This document shows, piece by piece, positions 34,926 to 43,512 of a stretch of 64,000 nucleotides of DNA. Made by a program: the position numbers and the translations under genes. The DNA comes from Nocardioides immobilis (GTDB lineage Bacteria > Actinomycetota > Actinomycetes > Propionibacteriales > Nocardioidaceae). The DNA lies in the NCBI RefSeq assembly GCF_003515065.1, contig NZ_QXGH01000037.1, positions 20,166 to 84,165 of the forward strand, written 5' to 3'. The notes under the pieces are model-generated. The model saw only the letters and a list, made by a program, of their open reading frames with translations, made no database searches and had not been told where the DNA came from. The stretch's first letter is position 1, and each line of letters begins with the position of its first letter.

Positions 34926-35840
34926 ATGACCGTGACGACCGAATCCGCCGACCAGGCCGCAGCCCCGGCCACCGAACCGCGGGTCTTCGACTCGTGGATC
35001 AACATCCCCTACCTGCCGGGCGAGGTGACTCCGGACCCCTCCGTCGTGCAGCGGTTCAAGCGCGGCAACAGTGCCTACGAGGGCGGGCAGACCATGGCGG
35101 ACGTCATCGCCGAGATGGATCGCCTCGACATCTCTGGCGGCGTGCTCACCAAGGTGCCGAGGGACATCACCCCGCCGTACGTTCACGGCATCCGGTCCGG
35201 GGAAGAGGTGCTGCGCGAGGCGTGTGAGCGGCTCGCGACCATCCAGGCGGAGCACCCGGGCCGCTTCGTCACCTCGGTCGGCGTGGACCCGAGGCTCGGC
35301 TACGAGGCCGCCAAGCACGTGCGCATCGCGGTCCGCGAGTACGGCGTCAAGGCGATCCGGATCTGCCCGATGTTCACCGGCATCGCGATCGACGACAAGC
35401 TGGCCTACCCGCTCTACACCGCGGCCTGTGACGAAGGCGCCGTCGTCACCATCAACGTCGGCGTCCCCGGACCGATGAAGCCCGCGAAGCTGCAGCGGAC
35501 GATCCTGATCGACGAGGTCGCCCTGGCCTTCCCCGACCTCAAGCTCGTGATGACCCACCTCGGCGACCCCTGGATCAGCGAGACGGTCGCGATGCTGATT
35601 AAGCACCCGAACGTCTTCGCGATGACCGCCGGCTGGGCGCCCAAGTACGTGCCGGAGGCGATCCTCGACGTGCTGCGACGCCGCAAGAAGACCAAGCTCA
35701 TGTGGTCGTCTGACTACCCGATCCTGCCGTTCGACCGCACCATCGACGAGGGCCGGGCGATCGAGCTGCCGGAGGACTCGCGCGCCAACTTCCTCGGCGC
35801 CAACGCGCTGGCTGTGTTCGGCGACCCCGCGCAGCCCTGA
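34926..35840 (+). CDS. Amidohydrolase-family (ACMSD-like) protein
   Basis: 304-residue metal-dependent TIM-barrel protein of the amidohydrolase-2 group. LVMTHLGDPW near residue 205 and MWSSDYPILPF near 262 provide the usual metal/active-site His and Asp. The usual N-terminal HxH is replaced by DSWINIP, so metal binding may differ. Relatives decarboxylate or hydrolyse ring-cleavage products. AAGGA precedes the ATG. Confidence 0.83.
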   Translation: MTVTTESADQAAAPATEPRVFDSWINIPYLPGEVTPDPSVVQRFKRGNSAYEGGQTMADVIAEMDRLDISGGVLTKVPRDITPPYVHGIRSGEEVLREACERLATIQAEHPGRFVTSVGVDPRLGYEAAKHVRIAVREYGVKAIRICPMFTGIAIDDKLAYPLYTAACDEGAVVTINVGVPGPMKPAKLQRTILIDEVALAFPDLKLVMTHLGDPWISETVAMLIKHPNVFAMTAGWAPKYVPEAILDVLRRRKKTKLMWSSDYPILPFDRTIDEGRAIELPEDSRANFLGANALAVFGDPAQP

Positions 35841-35872
35841 TTCCACCGAAGGCCGAGAGAAGGAGCAACGAA

Positions 35873-36772
35873 ATGGGACTTCACGACGGACGGGTCGTCA
35901 TCGTCACCGGCGCCGGCGGGGGAATCGGACGTGAGCACGCGCTCGAGTTCGCGCGGCAGGGAGCCAGTGTCGTGGTCAATGACGTCGGGCCCGTGGACGA
36001 CGTCCTGGCGGAGATCAAGGAGCTCGGCGGTCAGGCCGTCGGCAACGGGGACGATGTCTCCGACTGGGACGGCGCCGGTCGCCTGGTCCAGACCGCCCTC
36101 GACACCTTCGGCGAGCTGCACGTGCTGGTCAACAACGCCGGCATCCTCCGCGACAAGATGTTCGTGAACATGGACGTCGGCATGTGGGACGACGTCGTGC
36201 GGGTCCACCTGCGCGGCACCTTCTGCCCGACCCGCCACGCGGTCGACCACTGGCGGGCGCAGCACAAGGCGGGCACGCCCGTCCCGCACCCCCGGATCAT
36301 CAACACGTCCTCGCCGTCGGGCCTCTATGGCAACGTGGGACAGACCAACTACGGCGCGGCGAAGTCCGCACTCGCGGGGTTGACGGTGATCCTCGCTGAC
36401 GAGCTGGCCCGGCTGGGCATCACGGTCAACGCGATCGCACCGAGTGCGCTCACCCAGATGACCGAGGGTCTCGACGACTACGTCGCGAAGATGGCCGAGA
36501 TCAAGGAGCGCACCGGGTTCGACGCGGGCTCGCCCGCCAACATCGCCCCGATCGTGGTCTGGCTCGCGAGTGCGGAGGCACAGGAGGTCACCGGCCGGGT
36601 GTTCAACGTCAAGGGTGGCGTGATCGGTGTCGCCGAGACCTGGGTCGCCGGACCATCCGCCGAGAAGCTGGACCGGTGGGACCCCGTGGAGCTCGGCGCG
36701 GTGGTTCCCGCGCTGGTCGCGAAGGCGCGTCCGAACTCCGACGGCTCGGGCACGCCCCGGAGCCGGCCGTGA
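35873..36772 (+). CDS. SDR-family 3-hydroxyacyl-CoA dehydrogenase-like
   Basis: 299-residue SDR with TGAGGGIG at residues 12-19, VNNAGILRDKMF and NYGAAK. The sequence resembles the dehydrogenase half of peroxisomal multifunctional enzymes (HSD17B4 / Fox2), which oxidise (3R)-hydroxyacyl-CoAs. GAAGGAG-like site precedes the ATG. The following crotonase starts on its stop codon (GTGA). Confidence 0.88.
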   Translation: MGLHDGRVVIVTGAGGGIGREHALEFARQGASVVVNDVGPVDDVLAEIKELGGQAVGNGDDVSDWDGAGRLVQTALDTFGELHVLVNNAGILRDKMFVNMDVGMWDDVVRVHLRGTFCPTRHAVDHWRAQHKAGTPVPHPRIINTSSPSGLYGNVGQTNYGAAKSALAGLTVILADELARLGITVNAIAPSALTQMTEGLDDYVAKMAEIKERTGFDAGSPANIAPIVVWLASAEAQEVTGRVFNVKGGVIGVAETWVAGPSAEKLDRWDPVELGAVVPALVAKARPNSDGSGTPRSRP

Positions 36773-37623
36773 TCACTGACGGGATCACCGACGGCATCAG
36801 CGTCGAACGCGACGGCCACGTCGCCACGGTCTGGCTCGACCGCCCCGAACGGGGCAACGGGTTCATCTCCGCGATGCAGGTCGAGCTGCACCGCCGTCTC
36901 GAGGAGCTGGATGCCGACGCGGACGTGCGCGCGATCGTCGTCACCGGGCGCGGGCGGTTCTTCTCCACCGGTGCGGACCTCGAGCCCGGCGGCGCGAACT
37001 TCGCCTTCGACGAGGAGCAGACCGCCCTGGCCCGGAAGATGATGGCCGACCGGCCACGTCCGTGGCAGATGCGCACGCCGATCATCGCGGCGATGAACGG
37101 GTCGGCCGTGGGCATCGGGCTCACCTTCCCCCTGCAGTGGGACATCCGGATCGTCAACGAGTCTGCGAAGTACGGGTTCGTGTTCACCCGGCGCGGGCTG
37201 ATACCCGAGCAGAACTCCCTGTGGCTGCTGCCGCGGCTGGTCGGGCTCTCCGTCGCCCTCGAGCTGTTGCTGACCGGGCGGCTGTTCAGCGGCGCCGAGG
37301 CCAAGGAGCTGGGGATCGCCACGCGCGCCGTACCGGCGGACGACGTGCTCCCCACCGCGCTGGCCCTCGCGCACGAGATCGCCACCCAGACGGCTCCCTC
37401 CGCGGTCGGGCTGACCAAGCGGCTCGCCTACGAGCTGCTCGCGGAGCCGGACCGGGAGGCAGCCTTCCACCGTGAGTGGGAGACGTTCAGGTGGATGGGT
37501 CGCCAGCCCGACTCCGCGGAGGGCGTCGCCTCGTTCGTCGAGAAGCGTGCGCCCCGGTTCCCCTCCGGCAAGCACGTCGAGCCGCCTCCCACCGGGGACC
37601 TCTGGGCGGCGTTCGATGGCTGA
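36769..37623 (+). CDS. Enoyl-CoA hydratase/isomerase family protein
   Basis: 284-residue crotonase. GRFFSTGADL and NGSAVGIGLTFPL form the oxyanion hole. The classical glutamates are absent, but RRGLIPEQNSLWLLPRLVG provides a glutamate in the position used by a large isomerase-like subgroup. I start at GTG 36769 (GTGA overlap with SDR); the upstream reading frame is an Arg-rich artefact. Overlaps the next crotonase by 8 bases. Confidence 0.87.
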   Translation: MITDGITDGISVERDGHVATVWLDRPERGNGFISAMQVELHRRLEELDADADVRAIVVTGRGRFFSTGADLEPGGANFAFDEEQTALARKMMADRPRPWQMRTPIIAAMNGSAVGIGLTFPLQWDIRIVNESAKYGFVFTRRGLIPEQNSLWLLPRLVGLSVALELLLTGRLFSGAEAKELGIATRAVPADDVLPTALALAHEIATQTAPSAVGLTKRLAYELLAEPDREAAFHREWETFRWMGRQPDSAEGVASFVEKRAPRFPSGKHVEPPPTGDLWAAFDG

Positions 37624-38422
37624 GATGACCGTCTGCGCGGAGACCGTGCGGTACGACGTCGACGACCACGGCGTGCTGGTGCTGACGTTGAGCCGACCGG
37701 GTCGGCGCAACATGTGGACCGTCACCATGGAGGACGAGTTCTACGCCGGTCTCGATCGGGCGGCGGGCGACGACCGGGTCCGGGTGATCGTCGTGACCGG
37801 CGCGGGCGAGGACTTCTGTCCCGGGCTGGATCCCGAGGTGCTCGACGGCATCCGGGGTGGCAGCCGCTACACCACCAACCGACGACCGCAGACCCACGCG
37901 ACGACGGTGCCGAAGCCGGTCATCGGGGCGATCAACGGCGCCTGCGCGGGCATCGGACTGGCCCAGGCCCTCTGCTTCGACTACCGGTTCGCGGTCGACG
38001 GCGCGAAGTTCACGACCGCGTTCTCCAAGCGCGGTCTTCCTGCAGAGGACGCCTCCGCCTGGATGCTCACCCGCCTGGTCGGGCCGGCGCACGCCCTCGA
38101 CCTGCTCGCCTCCGCGAGGGTGTTCACGGCCGAGGAGGCGCACGCGCTGGGCGTGGTGCAGAAGCTGAGCCGGCCCGGCGAGGTACTCACCGACGCGGTC
38201 GCGTACGCACGCGCGATGGCGACCCGGGTCTCGCCGGTCGCGATGGCGATGATCAAGAGCCAGGTGTGGCGGGACTGCGAGACCACGATGGAGCAGGCCC
38301 GGGTGCGTGCGCAGTACCTGTTGGCGCTGGCGAAGGCGCAGCCCGACTTCCAGGAGGGCGTCCGCTCGCTGGTGGAGAAGCGGCCCGCGAGCTTCGGGCC
38401 CTATCAACCCTTGAACCTCTAG
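37616..38422 (+). CDS. Enoyl-CoA hydratase/isomerase family protein
   Basis: 268-residue crotonase similar in layout to the preceding one. GEDFCPGLDPEVL and NGACAGIGLAQAL mark the oxyanion hole, and SKRGLPAEDASAWMLTRLVG replaces the usual RGLxPE with an inserted Ala (PAED). Two consecutive crotonases with related sequences suggest duplication followed by specialisation, or a heteromeric enzyme. Start ATG 37616 overlaps the previous stop; ATG 37625 is also possible. Confidence 0.87.
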   Translation: MAEMTVCAETVRYDVDDHGVLVLTLSRPGRRNMWTVTMEDEFYAGLDRAAGDDRVRVIVVTGAGEDFCPGLDPEVLDGIRGGSRYTTNRRPQTHATTVPKPVIGAINGACAGIGLAQALCFDYRFAVDGAKFTTAFSKRGLPAEDASAWMLTRLVGPAHALDLLASARVFTAEEAHALGVVQKLSRPGEVLTDAVAYARAMATRVSPVAMAMIKSQVWRDCETTMEQARVRAQYLLALAKAQPDFQEGVRSLVEKRPASFGPYQPLNL

Positions 38423-38431
38423 GACCACGAC

Positions 38432-39610
38432 ATGGAGTACGACACCGCGCCCGCCGAGGCGGCGTTCCGCGACGAGGTCCGCCAGTGGCTCTCCGAGCAC
38501 CTCGTCGGCGAGTTCGCCGCTCACCGCGGGGTGGGCAGCCCGACCGACGACACCGCCTGGGAGGTGCGCGTCGCGTGGGAGAAGGAGCTCTCCGCCGGCG
38601 GTTGGCTGGGGCTCACCTGGCCGACGGAGTACGGCGGCCGCGGTGCGACGCTCGCCCAGGAGGTCGTCTTCGAGACCGAGTACGCCCGAGCCGCCGCACC
38701 GGCACGGGTCAACTCGCAGGCCCTGGAGCTGCTCGGGCCGATGTTGCTCGAGTTCGGCAGCGAGGAGCAGAAGCGCCGCTTCCTGCCACGCATCCTGAGC
38801 GTGGACGACATCTGGGGCCAGGGCTTCAGCGAGCCGGGTGCCGGCTCCGACATCGCGGCCGTGTCCTGCCGAGCGCGGCGCGACGGGGACCAGTGGGTCG
38901 TTGACGGCCAGAAGGTGTGGACGACGTTCGGGCACCAGGCCAACTGGTTGTACGTGGTGTGTCGTACCCACCCGGACGCGTCATTGCGCCACAAGGGCCT
39001 GACCATGCTCCTCGTGCCGGTCGATCAGGAAGGCGTGGAGATCCGGCCCATCGCGAACCTCGCCGGCTCGGAGGAGTTCAGCGAGTGCTTCTTCACGGGC
39101 GCCCGGACCGATGCCGACATGGTGGTCGGGGAGGTCGACGACGGCTGGCGCGTGGTGATGGGAACCCTCGGGATGGAGCGAGGCGCCGCACTGATCCCGA
39201 TGCAGCTCGCGATGGAGCACGAGGTCCACCAGGTGGTCGCCGCGGCGCGCGAGTCCGGGGCGTTCGAGGACGCCCGCACCCGCCAGCGGCTGGCAGACGC
39301 CTACATCGCGACGCAGCTCATGCGGGCGACGACCGCGCGCGTCGTCTCCGGCCTGCTGCGCGGCACGACCGAGGCCGACGCCGCGGCGGCCACGAGCAAG
39401 CTCTTCGCCTCGGTGGCGCACCAGCGGCTGGGCGAGCTCGCCATGGACATCGAGGGTCCTGCGGGGCAGGTCCTGTCCTCGCCGCTTCCCGAAGGGCTGA
39501 GCTTCGCGCAGCGGACGTTCCTGTTGTCCAGGGCGGAGACCATCTACGGCGGCACGTCGGAGATCCAGCGCAACATCATCTCCGAGCGGGTGCTCGGGCT
39601 ACCCCGTTAG
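38432..39610 (+). CDS. Acyl-CoA dehydrogenase
   Basis: 392-residue acyl-CoA dehydrogenase with FSEPGAGSDIAAVSCRA, DGQKVWTTFGHQANW and the ending GTSEIQRNIISERVLGLPR. It looks like a paralogue of the gene ending at 32804 (shared DGQKxWTTFxHxAxW and C-terminus). Lies nine bases after the crotonase and eleven before an SDR. Expected to desaturate an acyl-CoA before hydration by the adjacent crotonases. Confidence 0.93.
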   Translation: MEYDTAPAEAAFRDEVRQWLSEHLVGEFAAHRGVGSPTDDTAWEVRVAWEKELSAGGWLGLTWPTEYGGRGATLAQEVVFETEYARAAAPARVNSQALELLGPMLLEFGSEEQKRRFLPRILSVDDIWGQGFSEPGAGSDIAAVSCRARRDGDQWVVDGQKVWTTFGHQANWLYVVCRTHPDASLRHKGLTMLLVPVDQEGVEIRPIANLAGSEEFSECFFTGARTDADMVVGEVDDGWRVVMGTLGMERGAALIPMQLAMEHEVHQVVAAARESGAFEDARTRQRLADAYIATQLMRATTARVVSGLLRGTTEADAAAATSKLFASVAHQRLGELAMDIEGPAGQVLSSPLPEGLSFAQRTFLLSRAETIYGGTSEIQRNIISERVLGLPR

Positions 39611-39620
39611 AGGAACTCAC

Positions 39621-40373
39621 ATGAGCACGAGCGCACCGGTCACGAGCGCACTGGTCACGGGTGCGTCGCGAGGCATCGGCCTGGGCATCGCCACCCGCCT
39701 CGCCCGGCGCGGGTATGCGCTGACCGTCGCGGCACGCGACCCGGAGCGGCTTGAGGCGGCCGCCGGCCGGCTGCGCGCAGCCGGTGCGCCCGACGTGCAA
39801 GCGGTCGCCGGGGACATCGCCGTCGAGGACTACTTGGGGTCGCTCGTCCAGACCCACGCGGCCCGCTTCGACAAGATGGACGCACTGGTTCTCAATGCCG
39901 GGGTCGGCTCGGCCGGACCACTGGCCGACTTCCATCCACGCCGGTTCGACAAGCAGGTCACGCTCAACCTGCGGGCGCCGTACGTCCTGCTCCAGCAGGC
40001 CCTGCCGCTCCTCCGCAAGGCGGCCGCGGCCAACCCCGCCGGAGGCGCGAAGGTGGTGGCCCTCAGCTCCATCACCGGCGTGTACGCCGAACCCGACCTG
40101 GCGGTCTACGGCGCGACCAAGGCCGCCCTCATGTCGTTGGTGCGCTCGGTCAACCGGGAGGAGGCCGGGGACGGCGTGTGCGCGACGGCGGTCTGTCCGG
40201 CGTACGTCGACACCGACATGGCGGCGTACGTCCACGAGCGGATCCCCGCCGAGGACATGATCGCGGTCGCCGACATCGTCGAGGTGGTGGACGCCTGCCT
40301 GCGCCTCTCGGCTCGCGTCACGGTGCCCGAGATCGTGATGGCCCGGTCGAGGAGCGACGGCCACGGCGCGTGA
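39621..40373 (+). CDS. SDR-family oxidoreductase
   Basis: 250-residue SDR with TGASRGIG at residues 13-20, LNAGVG near 90 and VYGATK. Typical of 3-oxoacyl-ACP/CoA reductase-like SDRs. Last metabolic gene of the rightward operon before the TetR regulator. Confidence 0.9.
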   Translation: MSTSAPVTSALVTGASRGIGLGIATRLARRGYALTVAARDPERLEAAAGRLRAAGAPDVQAVAGDIAVEDYLGSLVQTHAARFDKMDALVLNAGVGSAGPLADFHPRRFDKQVTLNLRAPYVLLQQALPLLRKAAAANPAGGAKVVALSSITGVYAEPDLAVYGATKAALMSLVRSVNREEAGDGVCATAVCPAYVDTDMAAYVHERIPAEDMIAVADIVEVVDACLRLSARVTVPEIVMARSRSDGHGA

Positions 40374-40397
40374 CCCGCGCGTGCCCCGAGCGAGCAC

Positions 40398-40410
40398 TAG
40401 GCTCGGCGAC
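40398..40410 (+). promoter_or_regulatory. Leaderless-type promoter of the TetR gene
   Basis: TAGGCT (40398-40403) followed by seven bases and the GTG start at 40411, with no ribosome site. This puts the predicted transcription start on or next to the start codon. Confidence 0.5.
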
Positions 40411-41034
40411 GTGAGCGCAGCGCACAAGGGGGACAGCAGGGACAGCCCCCTCACCGAGGGCGAGATCGTCGAGGCGGCGCTGCGGCTCATCAAGCAGGAT
40501 GGCGTCGACGGGCTGTCCATGCGCCGGCTCTCCAAGGAGCTTGGCCGGTCGCACATGGCGATGTACTACTGGGTCCCCGACAAGGCCGCTCTGCTCGACC
40601 TCGTCGCGTCCGCCGCCCTGCGGGACATCCCCGTACCGATCGACGCCGGTCAGGGCTGGGCGGCGCGGCTGCGCGCGCTGATCGGCAGCATCGACGTACA
40701 GCTCCGTGCCAACCCCGGACTCGGGGGGATCCTGCTCGACCGGATGCTGAGCACGGACCGCCGCATCCTCAACGCCGCCATGGACATCCTGGTGGACGCC
40801 GGCTTCGACGACGCCGACGTTCTCATGGCCTACGCGACGGTGCACACCTACCTCTTCGGTCGCTACCAGCTGGTCACCGCTCCGCCTCCTGCATCAGAGG
40901 AGGAGGCGGAGGACACGGTGGCCAGGCTGGTTGTCCAGCTCCCGAGGCTGACCGGCCGCGACTACTTCGAGTTCGGCGTGGACACCCTGATCGCCGGCCT
41001 GCGCGATCGTCTCGACGACACCCCTCGGGAATGA
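40411..41034 (+). CDS. TetR-family transcriptional regulator
   Basis: 207 residues. The N-terminal helix-turn-helix spans about 15-60 (EGEIVEAALRLI, then LSMRRLSKELGRSHMAMYYWVPDKAALLDLV), followed by an all-helical ligand domain ending YFEFGVDTLIAGL (TetR_C-like). Start at GTG 40411, which has no ribosome site but a -10-like box seven bases upstream; a GTG at 40381 would add ten residues. Candidate local repressor of the neighbouring amidohydrolase/acyl-CoA dehydrogenase promoters, where a perfect dyad lies at 42.18 kb. Confidence 0.9.
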   Translation: MSAAHKGDSRDSPLTEGEIVEAALRLIKQDGVDGLSMRRLSKELGRSHMAMYYWVPDKAALLDLVASAALRDIPVPIDAGQGWAARLRALIGSIDVQLRANPGLGGILLDRMLSTDRRILNAAMDILVDAGFDDADVLMAYATVHTYLFGRYQLVTAPPPASEEEAEDTVARLVVQLPRLTGRDYFEFGVDTLIAGLRDRLDDTPRE

Positions 41035-41043
41035 GGTCGATCG

Positions 41044-42141
41044 TCAGAGACCCTTGTCCGCGGGGATGGGGGAGACGTCGAAGAGCTCCTCGAAGGTTCC
41101 GCGCAGCACGCGGTGCTTGATCTCGGGGGAGACCTTCGTGAACAGGCCGTGGAGGGTCTCCTGGGTGTGGCCGTAGGTGCCTTCCAGGTGGGGATAGTCG
41201 TCGCCCCACATCACGTTGGTGTAGCCGGTGCCCTCGATCACCTCGACCGCGCTGGGGTCGTGCTGGAACGACGCGTAGACCTGGCTGCGGATGATCTCGC
41301 TCGGCAGCCGCGACAGCTTGGGGCGAACGAACATCCCGTGCTGCCGGTAGCCCTCGTCCATCCGGTCGCCGATCGCCGGCACCCAGGCGGCGCCGCCCTC
41401 GGCGATCACCACCTTCAGTTCCGGGTGCCGGTCGAGGGCGCCACCGGCCACCATGTGGGAGACGACGCGCATGCCCGGGTAGGTGGTCTCCATGTAGTTC
41501 ACGACCGCGCCACCCGGACCGCGGTAGACGACGTTCTCCCCGCCGGTTCCGATGTGGAACGCCAGGACGGTCCCGTGGGCCTCGGCGGCCGCCCAGAGCG
41601 GCTCCCACTTGTCGAGACCCCACTCCTCGCCCGGTCGCGTCCCGCAGGGCAGGAAGATCGCCTGGAACCCCATCTCGGCGGTCCGCTCGATCTCCTTCAC
41701 CGCGTCGCCCACGTCGGCCAGCGAGACGATCGCCGGCGTGAAGATGCGGTCCTGGCGCGACATGACCTCTTCGTGTGACCAGTCGTTCCACGCCCGCGCG
41801 ACCTCGCGCCCGAGCTCACGGTCGGTGATGTTCACCGACCAGAACCCCATCGACGGGAAGGCGAGCTGCGACCACACCCCTTCCTGGTCGAGGTCCTTGA
41901 GACGCACGTCGAGGTCGAACGCACCGGGGGGCCGCATGGCGTCCATGAAGTCGTTGAGCTGACGGTCGATCTGCTGACCGTCGATGTAGAGGATCTCGTA
42001 CTTGTCGCCGCGCTCGGAACGGGGCGCGCGGTCGGCCAGCCGCTTCGGCAGCCGCGAGGTCCAGAGGTCGGCGGGCTCCATGACGTGGGAGTCGGCCGAG
42101 TGCGCCCAGATCTTCCGGGGCGCCGCGTCTGTCTGGGTCAT
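41044..42141 (-). CDS. Amidohydrolase-family protein
   Basis: 365-residue amidohydrolase-2 protein. DSHVMEPADLW near the N-terminus carries the Asp-x-His metal site, VVSHMVAGGALDRHPELKVVIAEGGAAWVP near 220 and VMWGDDYPHLEGTYG near 310 complete the active site. I start at ATG 42141 because GGAG lies six bases upstream, not at 42153. Same family as the gene ending at 51649, and they share the WGDDYPH / GSDWPH type motif. Likely a hydrolase or decarboxylase acting on a ring-cleavage product. Confidence 0.87.
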   Translation of the reverse strand: MTQTDAAPRKIWAHSADSHVMEPADLWTSRLPKRLADRAPRSERGDKYEILYIDGQQIDRQLNDFMDAMRPPGAFDLDVRLKDLDQEGVWSQLAFPSMGFWSVNITDRELGREVARAWNDWSHEEVMSRQDRIFTPAIVSLADVGDAVKEIERTAEMGFQAIFLPCGTRPGEEWGLDKWEPLWAAAEAHGTVLAFHIGTGGENVVYRGPGGAVVNYMETTYPGMRVVSHMVAGGALDRHPELKVVIAEGGAAWVPAIGDRMDEGYRQHGMFVRPKLSRLPSEIIRSQVYASFQHDPSAVEVIEGTGYTNVMWGDDYPHLEGTYGHTQETLHGLFTKVSPEIKHRVLRGTFEELFDVSPIPADKGL

Positions 42142-42167
42142 CTGCATCTCCATGACGAAGGGGTGTG

Positions 42168-42197
42168 GACATGATTCACTTTACACTGTAAAACAGA
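42168..42197. promoter_or_regulatory. Perfect dyad between amidohydrolase and acyl-CoA dehydrogenase
   Basis: TTTACA-C-TGTAAA (42180-42192) is a perfect 6-1-6 inverted repeat in the 94-base divergent gap. Only a loose resemblance to the shared element is present, so this promoter is probably under a different regulator, with the nearby TetR protein a natural candidate. Confidence 0.6.
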
Positions 42198-42235
42198 TTT
42201 CGGAAGTACCCGTGAAAGCAATCCCTGGAGACCCC

Positions 42236-43486
42236 ATGCCTCAGTCCGGAAGTTGGAACGAAGACGAGCTCGCTGCCTTCGAGGCGGGCCTCACCGCCGA
42301 GAACCTCACGGCGATCATGCGCTCCACCTGGACGTGGGACGACCGAGCGCTCCGGCGCGACCTGACGCGCCTTCTGACCACGCTCCGAGCACTGGGCGAG
42401 CTCGAGCCCGGTGGCGACCTCCATCGTCTGGTCCGGAGCCGGGCTCTCCACTCCGCGTCGGGCTTCCTCGCCGCCGTGCTGGGTCCGCGGGTGATCGCGG
42501 ACTCGGGGCACGCGACGAGCTACTCGTTCGCCGAGACGCTGGTCCGCTCACCCTGGCTCGTGGGAGGTCCTGACGAGGAGCTGTTGCTGAAGTCCGTCGG
42601 GGCGGCCACCGACGGCCCGGGGGCGCCGGGTCTCGACCTCGCGGCATCGCCGGGCTTCGCGTCCCGCGGGCTGGCCGCGCACGCGCTGGCCGCCTCCGGC
42701 GACCAGGACGCAGGTGCCGAGCTCCTGTCCAAGATCGAGGCCGGCGCCCTGTCTGCGACGCTCGCGGCGGCCGAGGCGTCCGGGTCGTGGGATCCGGCCC
42801 TGGTGCGCACGCGGGCGACCCTGACGGGGTCGCAGTGGCTCCTCGAGGGCGAGAAGTACTTCGTCCCGCACGCCGACACCGCCGATGTGCTTCTCGTCGT
42901 CGCTCGCAGCACGGCCGGTCCGTCCCTGTTCGCCGTCGAAGCGGCAGCCGCAGGACTGACGCTCTCCGCGATGCGGACCGTCGATCCGACGCGTCCGTTG
43001 TCACGGGTCCGGCTCAGCGCGGTCCCCGCCGCGCTGGTCGGCACAGAGGGAGCAGGCGGCAGGTTGATGGCGCGCACCCTGGACCTGGCGACGACGTGGC
43101 TGGCCGAGGAGCAGGTCCGAGGGACCCGTCGCTGCCTCGAGCTGGCTGCCGCCGCTCTTGCCGCCCCGGACGGCCCGATGGGAGACGCCAGGCGAAGGTA
43201 CGCCGAGCTCCGGGTGCAGGCCGAGATCGCCGACGCCCTGGGGCAGCGCGCCCGCCGCCTCGCCGACGACCCCGCGAACGGCGGCGTCGCAGCGGCAATG
43301 GCTCACATCGCATGCTCGGAGACCTTCACCGACGTGGCCGGCGCGACCCTGCAGCTCGTAGGGGGAGCCGGGGACGCTGTGGTCGACGAGGTCGCGGGGA
43401 TCCACCTCAGGGCACAGTCGTCCGACCTCCTGTTCGGCGGGCCGGCCCTCTACTACGAGCGGCTGCTCGAGCGGATGGACATCTGA
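42236..43486 (+). CDS. Acyl-CoA dehydrogenase-like protein (divergent)
   Basis: 416 residues. The C-terminal helical domain is recognisable (LDLATTWLAEEQVRGTRRCLEL, VAGATLQLVGGAGDAVVDEVAGIHLRAQ), and the middle has LTGSQWLLEGEKYFVPHADTAD. The usual FAD/substrate signature is weak and no GGTxE motif is seen at the end, so this is either a partner subunit or a specialised member. Start set at ATG 42236 with GGAG upstream. Confidence 0.78.
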   Translation: MPQSGSWNEDELAAFEAGLTAENLTAIMRSTWTWDDRALRRDLTRLLTTLRALGELEPGGDLHRLVRSRALHSASGFLAAVLGPRVIADSGHATSYSFAETLVRSPWLVGGPDEELLLKSVGAATDGPGAPGLDLAASPGFASRGLAAHALAASGDQDAGAELLSKIEAGALSATLAAAEASGSWDPALVRTRATLTGSQWLLEGEKYFVPHADTADVLLVVARSTAGPSLFAVEAAAAGLTLSAMRTVDPTRPLSRVRLSAVPAALVGTEGAGGRLMARTLDLATTWLAEEQVRGTRRCLELAAAALAAPDGPMGDARRRYAELRVQAEIADALGQRARRLADDPANGGVAAAMAHIACSETFTDVAGATLQLVGGAGDAVVDEVAGIHLRAQSSDLLFGGPALYYERLLERMDI

Positions 43487-43512
43487 CCAGGACCCTCGGC
43501 TGCCTACGCAGC

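Noticed and set aside
43487..43512. Hairpin terminator after the divergent acyl-CoA dehydrogenase-like gene
   Set aside because: The GCTGC-ctac-GCAGC stem has only five pairs, too weak to call.
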